Shown here: in pieces, positions 47,318 through 58,766 of the stretch
How positions within the stretch are numbered: position 1 is the stretch's first letter
Layout: the number at the start of each line of letters is the position of its first letter
NCBI GenBank assembly: GCA_025093555.1
Contig: JAIWNF010000021.1
Coordinates: 434,001-498,000, forward strand
DNA from: Circinella umbellata
Taxonomy: Eukaryota; Mucoromycota; Mucoromycetes; Mucorales; Lichtheimiaceae
Reading direction: 5' to 3'
DNA: 64,000 bases
The notes under the pieces: model-generated
Told to the model about the DNA's origin: nothing
Database searches by the model: none
What the model saw: the letters and a program-made list of their open reading frames with translations, nothing else
Translations under genes and position numbers: made by a program

Positions 47318-48067
47318 TTATGATAAACGACGTAAATCAAATTCAACAATAAAAAACACTTCATCTGTTTTAATTGTTTTACAATAAAATCTAAGAGGTT
47401 GTCCATCCCAATACTTAAGAACATCCATTTCAAATCCTGGAACACGTATGGTACAATTATTGAAATCAATATATGGATTAGAAAACTGCATATGCCAAAT
47501 TTGATTTGGTGTTAAATCTACTGCCTTGCGATTTTGTGGATACTTGAAAAATGCTCGACGATCTTCAGGTGTTTTCAGATCCATTGATAATGTTGTGATA
47601 TCTTCTTGAACAGATTCACCCTGAGGGGATGGCCAATAGCTTTTATCCCCTTGTTCAATTTTTATTTGGTTCATGGTGATAATAAGTGGACTAAATGCAT
47701 ATGGCTCTGGTGCATTGAGGTTGGATTCTAATCCCGGATCGTACCAGGAAGCGAATTTCAATAATAAAGAGCTTCCCCAAGGAAGATGCAATGGGCGTTC
47801 AAATTGATTGCCGAATTGAATATCATTAAGTGTGCAATTGGGTATTAAAAAACGACCACTGATTTGTATACAGAATAGATCGTTGTTGTTACTGTTATCA
47901 AAGTATTTGCTAGGCGTTGGTGGGTGATCACGTATACGAGCAGTAATGTAGCCGTCAAACTTGTCGTTTTGAATTCGACCAGGATTGGCATCGTTGTTAA
48001 TTTCAATAGGGACAAGTGTGTCCAGTGTACTACCCACTCGAACAGTGAGACGGAGATTATTATCCAT
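47318..48067 (-). CDS. DUF1769 family protein
   Basis: An intronless frame of 249 residues. It matches what I know of the fungal DUF1769 domain along its length: FDGYITARIRDHPP, CIQISGRFL with DIQFGNQFERPLHLPWGSSL, WYDPGLESNLNAPEPYAFSP followed by LIITMNQIKI, and the terminal VFFIVEFDL. No signal peptide or membrane segment is visible. Family function is unknown; the pattern of short beta-strand-like segments suggests a beta-rich fold. The 3' end is 29 bp from that of the aminotransferase-like gene, so the two mRNAs must overlap in their 3' UTRs. Confidence 0.85.
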   Translation of the reverse strand: MDNNLRLTVRVGSTLDTLVPIEINNDANPGRIQNDKFDGYITARIRDHPPTPSKYFDNSNNNDLFCIQISGRFLIPNCTLNDIQFGNQFERPLHLPWGSSLLLKFASWYDPGLESNLNAPEPYAFSPLIITMNQIKIEQGDKSYWPSPQGESVQEDITTLSMDLKTPEDRRAFFKYPQNRKAVDLTPNQIWHMQFSNPYIDFNNCTIRVPGFEMDVLKYWDGQPLRFYCKTIKTDEVFFIVEFDLRRLS

Positions 48068-48463
48068 TTTGTGAATGAAGGGGATTAGAAATAAAGAAAA
48101 GAAAAGAAAACAATAAAGGGTTGACTACTATTAATAAAATTGTATAAACAAACAAATCTCGTGATCACTAGCTCTTCTATATTAAGTCAGTGATAAATCC
48201 TGTTGTGAAGTACGACATGTAACACAAATGTTCAAGCATGATTTAATTATTATGCAAAGAGAAAGTTTTATTGGCTTATATTTATGTATAAAATGACTTT
48301 ACTTTTTATAAGTGAAAAAGTAGAAAAGTCGTTATTAAATATGTCTAATATGTGTTTTTAATATGATAATCTATAATGGAAATATACGTGTATTATATAC
48401 AACATAAATAATGTACATGCTGAAGTTTTTTCTTTTACTTGTTACCGTTTAAACTGGTTCGTT
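48068..48463. other. Intergenic region, no gene
   Basis: Promoter of the DUF1769 gene on the left and 3' UTR of the acyl-CoA synthetase gene on the right. AT-rich with no open frame of interest. Confidence 0.5.
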
Positions 48464-50930
48464 TTAATTGACCCGGTTCTTGTACGATTTCCAAAGTTCC
48501 TCTCGTAAAACAAACTTTTGTACTTTACCAGTGCTACACATTAAAAAACACATAATATATTATTACTAATATTATTCATTGCTTCTTTTTTTAAAAGTAT
48601 ATATACATCGTAACATGTATCTATACTATCAATACGTATTTTATATCATAATTACCTAGTCTTTGGAACACTTTGAACGATAAGAACTTCAGCAGGACAT
48701 TTATAACCAGCCAAATTCTTTCTGCAGTGAGCAATGACAGCTTCTGATGTGATTGTATGACCTTGCTTTGGTATTACAAATGCATAAGGACGTTCTCCCC
48801 ATTTTGGATCAGGACCACCAATAACAGCGCTATATAATATATTCGAATGATATTTACTGTTAATACCTATAATATTGCTTTTTTTTTTGCTCGCTTTTGA
48901 TCCCGTTATCATACTGCTAATAAAACATACCATTCCGATACTTGATCTAAGTATAAGATAGCACTTTCGACTTCAATTGAACTAATATTTTCACCACCCG
49001 AAACAATCACATCCTTGGATCGATCGACAATTTCAATAGCTCCATCAGGATGTCTTACTGCTAGGTCACCCGTCCAGAACACGCCATGCTTGAATGCTTT
49101 TTCTGTTTCTTCCGGATTATTATAATAACCGAGCATGATTGTATTACCCGTCAAACAAATTTCACCAATTTGTTTTCCGTCTGGCGTCACATCTTCAGCT
49201 GTTTCTTTATTCAATACACGAGCTTCATCAATAGTGAAAGTATTATATCCTTGTCGGGAAACTAATTTAAAGTGATCTTCTTCAGGATAATTGGAAAGTG
49301 AGACTTGATCGTAAGTCCCCATCGATGGACCATAAGATTCCGTTAAACCGTAAAGATGAGTTGGGAAAATATTTAAAGCATTCAAATTACGGATATGAGT
49401 ACTAGATAAAGCTGCACCACCACCGAAAGTGAGGACTGTACGATCAAGACGGGATGCATCTTTGTGATTACAAATCTCATTTTGTACTGTAGGAGCACCA
49501 CTATTATGATAGCCGAATGAGAAAGAAAAGATTAGTACGTATTATCAAGCCTGCTGATTTATACTTTATAGGAATAAAAGAGCGTGATATGTAATAAGCT
49601 AGTAGCTATTTTTATTATATGTAGACTTACCAATAGTGAGTAACACCCAATTCTTTAAAAGCTTTCCAAATATACCCGTAATCCATCTTGTTCAACATAA
49701 CTTGAGTACCTACGTATTAATACGTGTTCGTAAAAGGACTTCGTTAGTAACAAAGCGGTTTTCATTTTTGCATATATATTATTCCTATCCAATTGCTCTT
49801 TTAATCAAGTATTCAATTTTATATGCTAACCTCCAGCAGCCACAACAGCCCAAGGAAAATTCCATCCGTTACAATGGAACATAGGGAGTGTCCATAGATA
49901 CACTGATTCAGGCGTCAGTCTTGCATGAATACACATGGATAATCCTTGCATATAGCAGCCTTTATGAGAGATCATTACACCCTAAAAAGTAACAATACGT
50001 ATATATAATAAGCTCATTAAAATATCTATGCAAAGCTGACTATAATAACATTTGTACTGTTTTTTTTAACCAGATATTTGTTAATTTTACAAACTATTAT
50101 AATTTACCTTGGGTCGACCAGTACTACCAGAAGTATAATTGAGGGATATAACAGCATTGTCTTCCTGTGGCAATGGTAAATCGTTCCATAATATTTGAGG
50201 TTCAGTTGCATATAATTTTTGTTCATAATGGCAAGGAGCGTCACCCTTATTTTGATAATTGGCAACAACAATAGGAGCACGCTTAAGTAATGTCTTGACT
50301 ACTTTTTCGGAAACGCGTGATAACAACTCTTCTTGAACAATTAAGACACTTGCACCAGAGTGAGAAATGATATATTCAATTTCAGGTTGTGTTAAACGTG
50401 TATTAAGGGGGACAATAATAGCACCAGCACTAGGAATACCGAATTTGGCATCCAAAAAGGCAGGTATGTTCTGACACAATACTGCAACACGATCCCCTGG
50501 TTGAATATTGTACGTGCGAATAAGCAAATTAGCGAGACGCAAGACTCGATCGGCGAGGGCCTTGTAACTGAGAGAGCGGTCACCATGAATGACAGCAGTT
50601 TTGTTAGGATATGCTAAAGCACTTCGAAGCAAAAGTCGAATGGGTGTCATGGGCGTATGATAAGGAGCTTGTCCTGGTTTTCTGCGAATACGATCTATTA
50701 TCATTAATGTTATTATTTTGTTTACAAAAAAATTAGATATAGTGACGAGTTTCTACGAGAACCATTACTTATTGGGTATGTAGTGGTATACATAGTATTC
50801 ATTACACGCTTTATGCTGGGATATATAAAAGCTTACACTTTTCAAATTCGGGCACAGTGTTATCATTTCCTGCTAAATGGCCGGCGATATTTTGAGCGCG
50901 CTGTTCTGCTATCGATGTTCGTGTTGACAT
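48464..50930 (-). CDS. AMP-forming acyl-CoA synthetase-like enzyme
   Basis: The enzyme activates a carboxylic acid with ATP and CoA through an acyl-AMP. About eight exons join to roughly 570 residues. Core motifs are all present: phosphate loop NYTSGSTGRPKGVMISH (joined across an intron), FHCNGWNFPWAVVAAG, the YGLTESYGPSMGTY motif, TGDLAVRHPDGAIEIVDRSK, DVIVSGGENISSIEVES hinge region, and the C-terminal catalytic Lys in KTSTGKVQKFVLREELWKSY. It most resembles fungal and plant medium-chain-type synthetases (plant AAE1-like) rather than acetyl-CoA synthetase Acs, which is longer. The C-terminus NRVN is not a PTS1 peroxisome signal; the N-terminus MSTRTSIAEQRAQNIAGHLA is not a clear mitochondrial presequence, so cytosolic location is likely. 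Substrate chain length cannot be read from sequence. Confidence 0.92.
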
Positions 50931-52355
50931 GATGATAAATATATGTTCTTTTTTTGTACACGTTCGACCAAATGTATAAGAATAAAAAAGAAAAAGAGAT
51001 ATTGTGAGAAAAGGGGTATTAAATATCTTGTTTTTTTTCTCACCGCAGAAAATAGCATAACCATAGTTCAAGACAGCAATAAAGTTTTGCTCGTACAACG
51101 CACACATCATTTGAGTCGCACTATTCGTCATTTTCGTCATATTTTGTAAATCTGAATTCTTCCCCTTCCATCAACCATTGCTTTTCCTAGATGTAACAAA
51201 AATATTATTATATGTTATCAGATATTAGAGCGAGTTATATATCTAAATATCATACTGGGAGAGAAAATCATACATGATACATATAGAGCATGATTTAAGA
51301 TTGGAATATCCTCAGGTCTAGTAGTATAATTTTAAATTCCCGGCTAAATGTTTTACTGCATCTTAGTTGTCGGTATTTTCAATTGCAACATTTTCTTTAT
51401 ATCGGATTCGATCAGTTGGGACTTTTCTCTTATTTCTAATCCACTATAGATCGAGTCCATTCGAGACTTGATCTAAGAAATATCACGAATTCTAACTTTG
51501 TTGCTATTAAATAATTATCAAAACTTTATTTGTTCTTTTGTATTATCCAATAGTTAAACGTCAACTTTTTTTTTGATGGTTTCACATAGGATTTTGGTAC
51601 AACGCATTTTATCATGGAAATTGCGTGATGCGACGTCAAATCAATCTAGTTATCTTTTAGCTTGAACATCTCTTGGATTGTCATTAAGTACTAAATAAAA
51701 TTTTGTAGCTATCCGATGAAGAAATATCAGAAAAAGACTTTCTTTTTATATTTTTTTGGGCCATAACACTGGCATGACAATAAAAGGCCACACGTTTCCT
51801 TATGATAAAATTACAATCCAGGGAAATAAAAAACATTTCTATTCGCAACTCGTGTATATCACTCATTACTATTATTATCTTTTGAGTTGTATGCTTTATT
51901 TTACTCCCATCTACATAACTACGGTAATATACGGAGAAGAGGGATTAAGTTTATTGAAAATATCTAGTTCAAGGAACAATACTTTAAATATCAGTTTGAC
52001 GAAAATAATAACATATTTTTTCTTTATTCATTATAATAAAGAAGATATTGTATTGTCACTATATCAAAGATAGTTATATATAAATACTTATGCTTTTTTT
52101 TTACAATAGGCGATAATTTATGCTTAGTATCAAGCCGTGGTAGATAATGAATTATGATATATAAAGAGCGAGAAGAAGAGAAAAAAGAGGAGGAAGGAAG
52201 AACAGTAAGACAAATAATGAAAAGAAAATAGAAACTATTATAGTATACAATAATTTTGATGTAAAAAGATGCGATAGTATAGTGATAAAATGATATAAAG
52301 ATAAAGGAAGAAACAAAAAAAATCAAGAAATTATTGATTATTACTATTACTATGA
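50931..52355. other. 1.4-kb intergenic region, no supported gene
   Basis: The left end is the promoter of the synthetase gene. The rest is AT-rich with short frames that lack domains. A small imperfect hairpin (ATCGAGTC...GACTTGAT, about 51450-51474) is the only structure noticed. The right end is the 3' UTR of the next minus-strand gene. Confidence 0.5.
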
Positions 52356-53048
52356 TTACTTGGCTTTGCTATACAATACTGCAATACAAATAAATGCAAT
52401 GATTAATATTACACTAAATCCAAGTGACATGATCATATTCAGCTTTTGCCATCGTTCTGCCATTTTCCCTCCTTGTTCCCTTGGGTGTCTTGGCCAACAT
52501 GATCCAATCCACCATAATGGTGGACAGATAAAACCAAAAAGAAATAATACCATCCCAATTGAATAAAATCCATCTTCATCAAAATGTAAGACCCACCATG
52601 GATCAGCTATACTTGGTGCTTCTTGTTGTTGCCCTTGTTCTTCATTATTATATGATCTGGATATGGTATTTGGTATGGTTTCTGCCGCTGTCAATGTTGT
52701 TAGAGCCGCTGCAATAGCTGGATTATTTATGGTAGTGATATTAGTGATTTCGTCTTGAACCTGTACTTTGTTGACAGGCTCTTTCTGTTTAATTATTGGT
52801 TGGTCCTGTTTTTCTACTTGCGCTTTTGGTACACGTTTAGTGGTTTGATCCGATAATGAAGCTCGTTCTTGTAAAACTTCAGAGTATGGTTGAAATTGAT
52901 TACCAATGTAATGGTTAAATGAGGAATCTGATTCGGCTTGATTAGTTGAACAAAAAACAATGGGGGATGGAGTTACGTGAGATAAACGTTTCGGGCTTGT
53001 GGTTGTGGTTGTGGTTGATAGTTTATGTTTTTCAGTAGTTGATTGCAT
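52356..53048 (-). CDS. Conserved-looking two-helix membrane protein
   Basis: An intronless frame of 230 residues. Residues 1 to about 145 are Thr/Ser/Gln-rich and probably disordered. Two hydrophobic segments follow: GMVLFLFGFICPPLWWIGSC and, after WPRHPREQGGKMAERWQKLN, MIMSLGFSVILIIAFICIAV. Between them is a short conserved-looking basic loop, and a very short tail (LYSKAK) follows. A FGFICPPLWWIGS...MAxRWxxLN pattern occurs, as I recall, in uncharacterized fungal membrane proteins, with the long N-terminal tail in the cytosol. Function is unknown. Topology with both ends cytosolic is inference. Confidence 0.75.
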   Translation of the reverse strand: MQSTTEKHKLSTTTTTTSPKRLSHVTPSPIVFCSTNQAESDSSFNHYIGNQFQPYSEVLQERASLSDQTTKRVPKAQVEKQDQPIIKQKEPVNKVQVQDEITNITTINNPAIAAALTTLTAAETIPNTISRSYNNEEQGQQQEAPSIADPWWVLHFDEDGFYSIGMVLFLFGFICPPLWWIGSCWPRHPREQGGKMAERWQKLNMIMSLGFSVILIIAFICIAVLYSKAK

Positions 53049-53372
53049 ATTATAACCTGTTATTAATATAGGTTGTAATAATATGAATTTAAATATATAA
53101 TATTTATATAACCTTAAAAAAGGAGGATGAAAAGAAAGAAAGTAAAGGAGAAACAGAACAAGAGAAAGAGGGAGACAAGAAAACGATGATATGTTATATA
53201 TATATATATTACCTTACAATGAATTGATATTTACTTATTGATATAAAAGAAGGGATTCTATTTTAGCCTTTTCCGTCTTTTCCCTGCTTCAAAAAATATG
53301 GTATAAAGAAGTTCAGGTACACCCTATTTCTTTTATGCAGTACAATATGTATGTACATGTTTCCATATTAGA

Positions 53373-53411
<39 letters not shown>

Positions 53412-54342
53412 CACATTTTATACAAAAATTGATAATAACAACAACAATAATAATAATTGTTATATTATAATATTCATTATGTAACACATAATACTGTTTT
53501 TGACCATTGTTCAAAATAAACAACTTCCTAAGTGATATGATTGTCAAGAATATAAATTGTAGCTGTTCATATATGTATCTATTATTAGTATCTGTAATCG
53601 TACAATATCATCTTTATATACTAACTGCATATTATTTATACTTGTTTATCTATAAACAATCAATTCGTTGCATACGTACATTCAAATCATGTTATCTACA
53701 CTAGTTTGTTCGTTTTATGATGATATTAGTCAAATTGTATATTAATTGAAAAATGCTCTAAATATTACATTTGTTTTTATTACTATATAAACCAGAAGAA
53801 GTTTTTCCAGTAAAAACTTTAGCTCTTGTGGAAGACTCAAGTCATTATCATATTAATGCATGGTTTTATGTGTTTCCTGAAAGTATAACGACCTCCGCAC
53901 GTACATAAAAAAATATTTTCAAACCATCTTAAAAAAAGGTTTCGAATTCTTCCTTCCTTGTCTCTTCTTTTTTTTTTTTTTTGACTTTTATATTCAAAAG
54001 TGTAAACTTATTTTTTCTCTTCTCTCTCCTTCATAATTTTTTTTTAAAAAATTTCTTTTCATAATCTTTTCTTTATTTGAAAAGAAACGCATATACTTAC
54101 GCCATTGTCCACCTTTTGCGACTAATGTGTCAATCTGTACAACGGCTCAAGATTTTCGCCAAGCTGACGATATCGAAAAAGACGATTACTAGTAGTATAA
54201 AATCGTGTAATATTTAACATTATAACACTAAGATACTTCGATATAGCACGACAACAACAGCAATAATAATAACAAAATAACAGACGGAAAGTACCCAGTT
54301 TTAAAAACAAGAACTCTCAGCTGAAATTCAAGAATACCATCA
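53049..54342. other. Intergenic divergent promoter region
   Basis: This 1.3 kb separates the start codons of the membrane-protein gene (-) and the SMG6-like gene (+). It contains an AT microsatellite and T-rich tracts (53960-54050) before the SMG6-like gene; short frames show no domains. Confidence 0.5.
53377..53406. repeat. AT dinucleotide microsatellite
   Basis: About fifteen AT units in the divergent intergenic region. Confidence 0.9.
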
Positions 54343-57300
54343 ATGAGTAGACCATCTCGACGTTATAATAATAAGCAACAACAACAACTGCGAAATGAAG
54401 GTCGAAAACTTTTTGACCCATTTTCTGACAACCCTATTGAGTTTAATAAGAGTCGTCGATCCTACCTTAACCAACATCGAGAAGGGGCTGTTCAACAACA
54501 ACAACCGCAGGAAGAGCCGCAAGCACCGCAACAACAACTACAAAGAAGAAAAAATGAGAGTATCAATAATGGGATTGATTATGATGTTGACTACGCAAGA
54601 CGAGATACGCCAACTGGTCGAAAATTATGGGATGGTGATGGTAATAAATTAAATAAGAAAAAACAATTTTCGACAAAGCATCTTACTGCCAGACCCGAAC
54701 CGTCATCGATACCGGAATTGAAAAAGAATCCATTATCTCAACAAGAGCAACGACCATCATCATTATCATCTACACCACCTTTGCATCAACATCAGCAACA
54801 ACAGCAACAACAACAGCAGCAGGAGCAGGAGCAGCAACAACAGGAAAAGCAAGAAAAACAGCAAGTATCGAAATCACAGCAGCAAAAACAACAACAGCAA
54901 CCCAAGATAGTAGATCAACATAAACGAAAAATTAAGTTAATGCTTGTTGAACTTCAACAAATCGAATCCAAAATTGCGACTCTTTGGACAGAAGCTAGTG
55001 AACTTCCTTTTTTTAGGAGCAACAATATGGATGAAATAGCTACGAGCATAGATCGTCGTCGACATCAACCTCCGGAACGTTATATTGACCATCACCAACA
55101 GCTAACTGTGGGAGATTTGCAAAAAGCGTGTAATATATGGAATCAAAAAATGGAGCTACATATTGATCTAGCGAACAAATATTTGGATATCATTCAGTTT
55201 GATTATGCTTTTGCAGAGAAAAAGAGTCTTGAAAATTTATGTTGGAAAAGAGCCATTTATTCATTGGTGGAACAATTTCGTCAAGCTCTTAAAATCCGTA
55301 CCAAGACAAAATTGGACGATGGTATTGATGTTGATGAAGAAGGAAGGAAAGAAAAAGAAGAAGATCAAGCAGAAGAAAAGGAAGAAGAATTCAATATTGA
55401 GATCCCTGTAATATCCGAAACTGGCATGACTATGGTAGCATTATCCAGTGATGATGACAGTGATACTGACGATGATATAGAAGGAGAGCGGAATAAATAC
55501 CGCGTTATCAGCAAAACCGAAGAAACGATAATGGTAAAGCGATGCTTCAATAAGTTTTTGGATTTAGCGGATGATTTTTATCGACGGTCTATGGTTGCGC
55601 TTCATGCGATGGACGAAGCAGAAGCTGCAGCACGACACGAAAATTATCATCAGCCATTGGATACATCTACACAAGATCATCTTCAAGAATGGCGACGCAC
55701 ACGGCGTTTAAAATGGTACAAGTGCGTACCTAATCGTGGCGATTTGGCACGATATAGATGGGCTTGTTGTTCTGAAGATCATCAGTTGGCATTCAATGAA
55801 GCTTGGCGATGGTATGCAGTGGGTGCCTGGTTAATGCCTGCGACTGGAAAATTGTATTTCCATCTCTCACTTTTGATGAGTGATTCCAATAGCAAAGATA
55901 ATATGCGTCAAGACATGCATCGATTCTATTTCAGCACTCGAAGTCTAATGGTTCGTCGCAATGGTTTTTTAAATGCACGCGAAGGAATGATTGTTTTATT
56001 TGAAAGCAATCGTCAATGGGTGGACAAGTATTTAAAATCTATTAAAGCTAAACATGCGAATAACAAACGAGTGAAACGTGGTAAACAACAACAGCAGCAA
56101 CATATAATTGACGAGATAATAGAACCATCATCAAAAGATGCTGTTGCTGGACTTTTCATGCGGCTTCATGGAATGATGTTTACCAAGATTGGATTGGATC
56201 AATTTGCTCAAGTAAAACGCCGATTTTTTGAAGTTTTGTTTCCATCAAAAGCTGATCAACAACAAGAAGTAAAAGTAGAATTCCATTATAGTAATGCTAA
56301 TGACGATATTGAAAACGATGGAGTATCCAAGGATAATACATTATCTGGACAGCAAATGTTTTGGTTCGAGACGATTGTACTATGCCTTTCATCATTGTAC
56401 AGCTATGAGTATTCAGCATCCAAACTCAGCCGCCTCATGGTTCTTCATGGAAAGCAACTCTTTGCAACCAAATTCGATGGAGAAATAGCGACATCATCAC
56501 CATCATCAGATTATCAAAAATTACTTGACGATTTTAAAGAAAATATTTTATTTACTTACGATATCGATTTGATGTGTCAAATTGCAACAGAGCTGTTTCA
56601 ACGTTATCTTAATACAGATTTACCAACGATTTCTGCACCCCAATTACCATCATTACCTCGTTCACCTCTTTCTCTGAAAGAAAATCAAGAATTTATGTTT
56701 GAACCTCGAAATCCAACTATTACTGCTGCGATATGCGAATTAAAAGATAACCAAGAAAATGACGATCTGGAACATAAAGATGAAGACGGGTGGTTGATTT
56801 ATATTGAAGTATTACTTCATTGGATGGTAGTAAATTGTGTTTGTATGAGGACACCTCAAGGAGGAAACAGCTTATGGGAATACATTGTTGGCAGCATTTC
56901 GACTACAACATTCCAGGTATCAAACCAAGGAAACAATGATGAATCCAAAGTCAACCATGCGTTTTGGCTTCTTTTGCTACAATTTTTAAACAAAATGTTG
57001 AATTCGTTACCCGAAGATATAAAATACGAACTTGTCAATCGACATTTATTGGATGATGAAGCAGAAGGTCATATTGAAAATGGCGGTATGAGTGAACAAG
57101 CATTTGCCAGATTGGTGAGCAAGGTTCTTGGAGAAAAACCTGAATTACCGGAAGAAGATTATATGCGTGGCCTTGGATGGGTAGATGATGTAACAGGTCG
57201 TTTATTAAAGATGAATTTGAGTTTAAATCAACAGCAAAGCAAAACCATTGTGTCAACAAAAAATCAGGCCATGCAGCGTAAAATCAAGGTGCTCGATTAT

Positions 57301-58425
57301 GCATTTGCATTGATCAAGGTAATATGCACAATGCATTTATACTTATCTTTCGATTTTCTAATTGAAAAGTTGGGGGGAGGGAAGGGGTTAAATGAATGTA
57401 AAACTGAATAATTCTGTTAAAATATAGCAAATGCATCATGTGTTATCTTATGACCCTGTGTTGGAAATCTTCACAAGTAAAACTGTTGATGATCATGACG
57501 ATCTTTTAACTAGGTCCGCGGAAGAAGGTGTTACTTCCTCGGATCTATCATCACAAACAAGCAGGAATGATGTCAACAATGAAGAGCATGATGATGGAGA
57601 GGGTTTTAGTACAGCTTTACAAGCTATGGATGATGCTGTTCTATTTTCCAATGAAAATGATTCTGTGGACGAAGATGGTGATGACGATATGTTAACGCAA
57701 TTGAAAAAACGTCGTGAATTATTACAAACCATGCTTACTACTACTACTGCTCCTACTGCTACAAAGAAACCAGCCGAGGAAAACAAATGGGGATACCGTC
57801 GAGCCCCTGCACGTTTGAAAGAACGTGAAGCGAGATTAAACAGGTTACGTGAACGTGTGATCCCAGGGAAAACGACTATTGTCTTGGATACCAATTGTTT
57901 CATTGGTCATTTTGATCATGTGAAACGTTTAATTAAAAGTAACAAATGGTCAATTGTACTCCCTCTTGTTGGTAAGCTTTCTGTGCAGATTTTTTTTTTG
58001 ACGTTGTGTACTTTAAATAGCATGATAATAATTTCAACATGCATATTTTTCTAGTAATTACCGAATTGGACGGTTTACGTAGTAATGCCCCACCCTTAGG
58101 GTCCATTGCTGACAATGCTTTGAAATATATTGAAACAACTTTGGCTGCCAAACAACGGGGAAGTACACCACTGAGGATTCAAACGTCGCACAATAATTTC
58201 ATGCACGATATTGCGATCCGTTCAGAACAATTTATGTTTGGCGAAACAGACAAGAATTTGGATGATTTGGTACTTTCAGCATGTTTATGGTGGGCCAAAG
58301 AGAATGACAGTTCTTTTGCACGTGTTTGTTTGGTTACGGGAGATCGAAACTTAAGTGTCAAGGCGCGGGCTCGAGATATAGATGTCATGTCTGTATCAGC
58401 AATCATACAATTGACACCTAAATAA
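54343..58425 (+). CDS. SMG6: SMG6/EST1-like protein with 14-3-3-like TPR and PIN nuclease domains
   Basis: SMG6 is the endonuclease of nonsense-mediated mRNA decay; EST1 relatives also act at telomeres. Three exons (54343-57318, 57428-57971, 58055-58425) give 1296 residues. The first 190 are Gln-rich and disordered. The EST1-type helical domain spans about residues 190-560, with the hallmark KCVPNRGDLARYRWACC, then EAWRWYAVGAWLMPATGKLY and FYFSTRSLMVRRNGFLNARE. A large divergent EST1 middle region follows. The C-terminal PIN domain starts KTTIVLDTNCFIGHFDHVKR and has VITELDGLRS, DKNLDDLVLSACLWWAKEN and LVTGDRNLSVKARARDI; the acidic residues D, D and D known to be catalytic in SMG6 all appear. 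A nuclease-competent enzyme is therefore likely. Its neighbour, trehalase, is convergent with 341 bp between stops. Confidence 0.92.
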
Positions 58426-58766
58426 ATGAATTTGATTTATATCATATCACGATAATTATATCATATCATATCACTGCATTGCATTGATTTTCTTTAAGAA
58501 TGAAAAATATATGTCTTATCATTAAAAAAAACAATATCTCAAGATTGTTATTTTTGTACGATGTTTGAAAGAAAAATTTATATATTGACAAATAAAAAGG
58601 AAAAGGAAGATAGGTTATGTAGTTCGATATATTTATAGATGATTGAGGAATATGTATGTATGCTTATGTTATGTGTACTAAAATGATGATAGGAAAAGGA
58701 GGGTTCAAAAAAGAAACATCAGAGTTCTTTTTAAAATATGCAGATTCTAAAAAATGTGATAATAAT
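58426..58766. other. Convergent 3' intergenic region
   Basis: AT-rich spacer between the stops of the SMG6-like and trehalase genes, with an ATATC/ATCAT repeat (about 58436-58475). It should hold both polyadenylation signals. Confidence 0.5.

Noticed and set aside
50811..51140. Minus-strand 109-residue frame spanning the synthetase start
   Set aside because: It reads through the intron after the true first exon and into the promoter; only MSTRTSIAEQ onward is real coding sequence.
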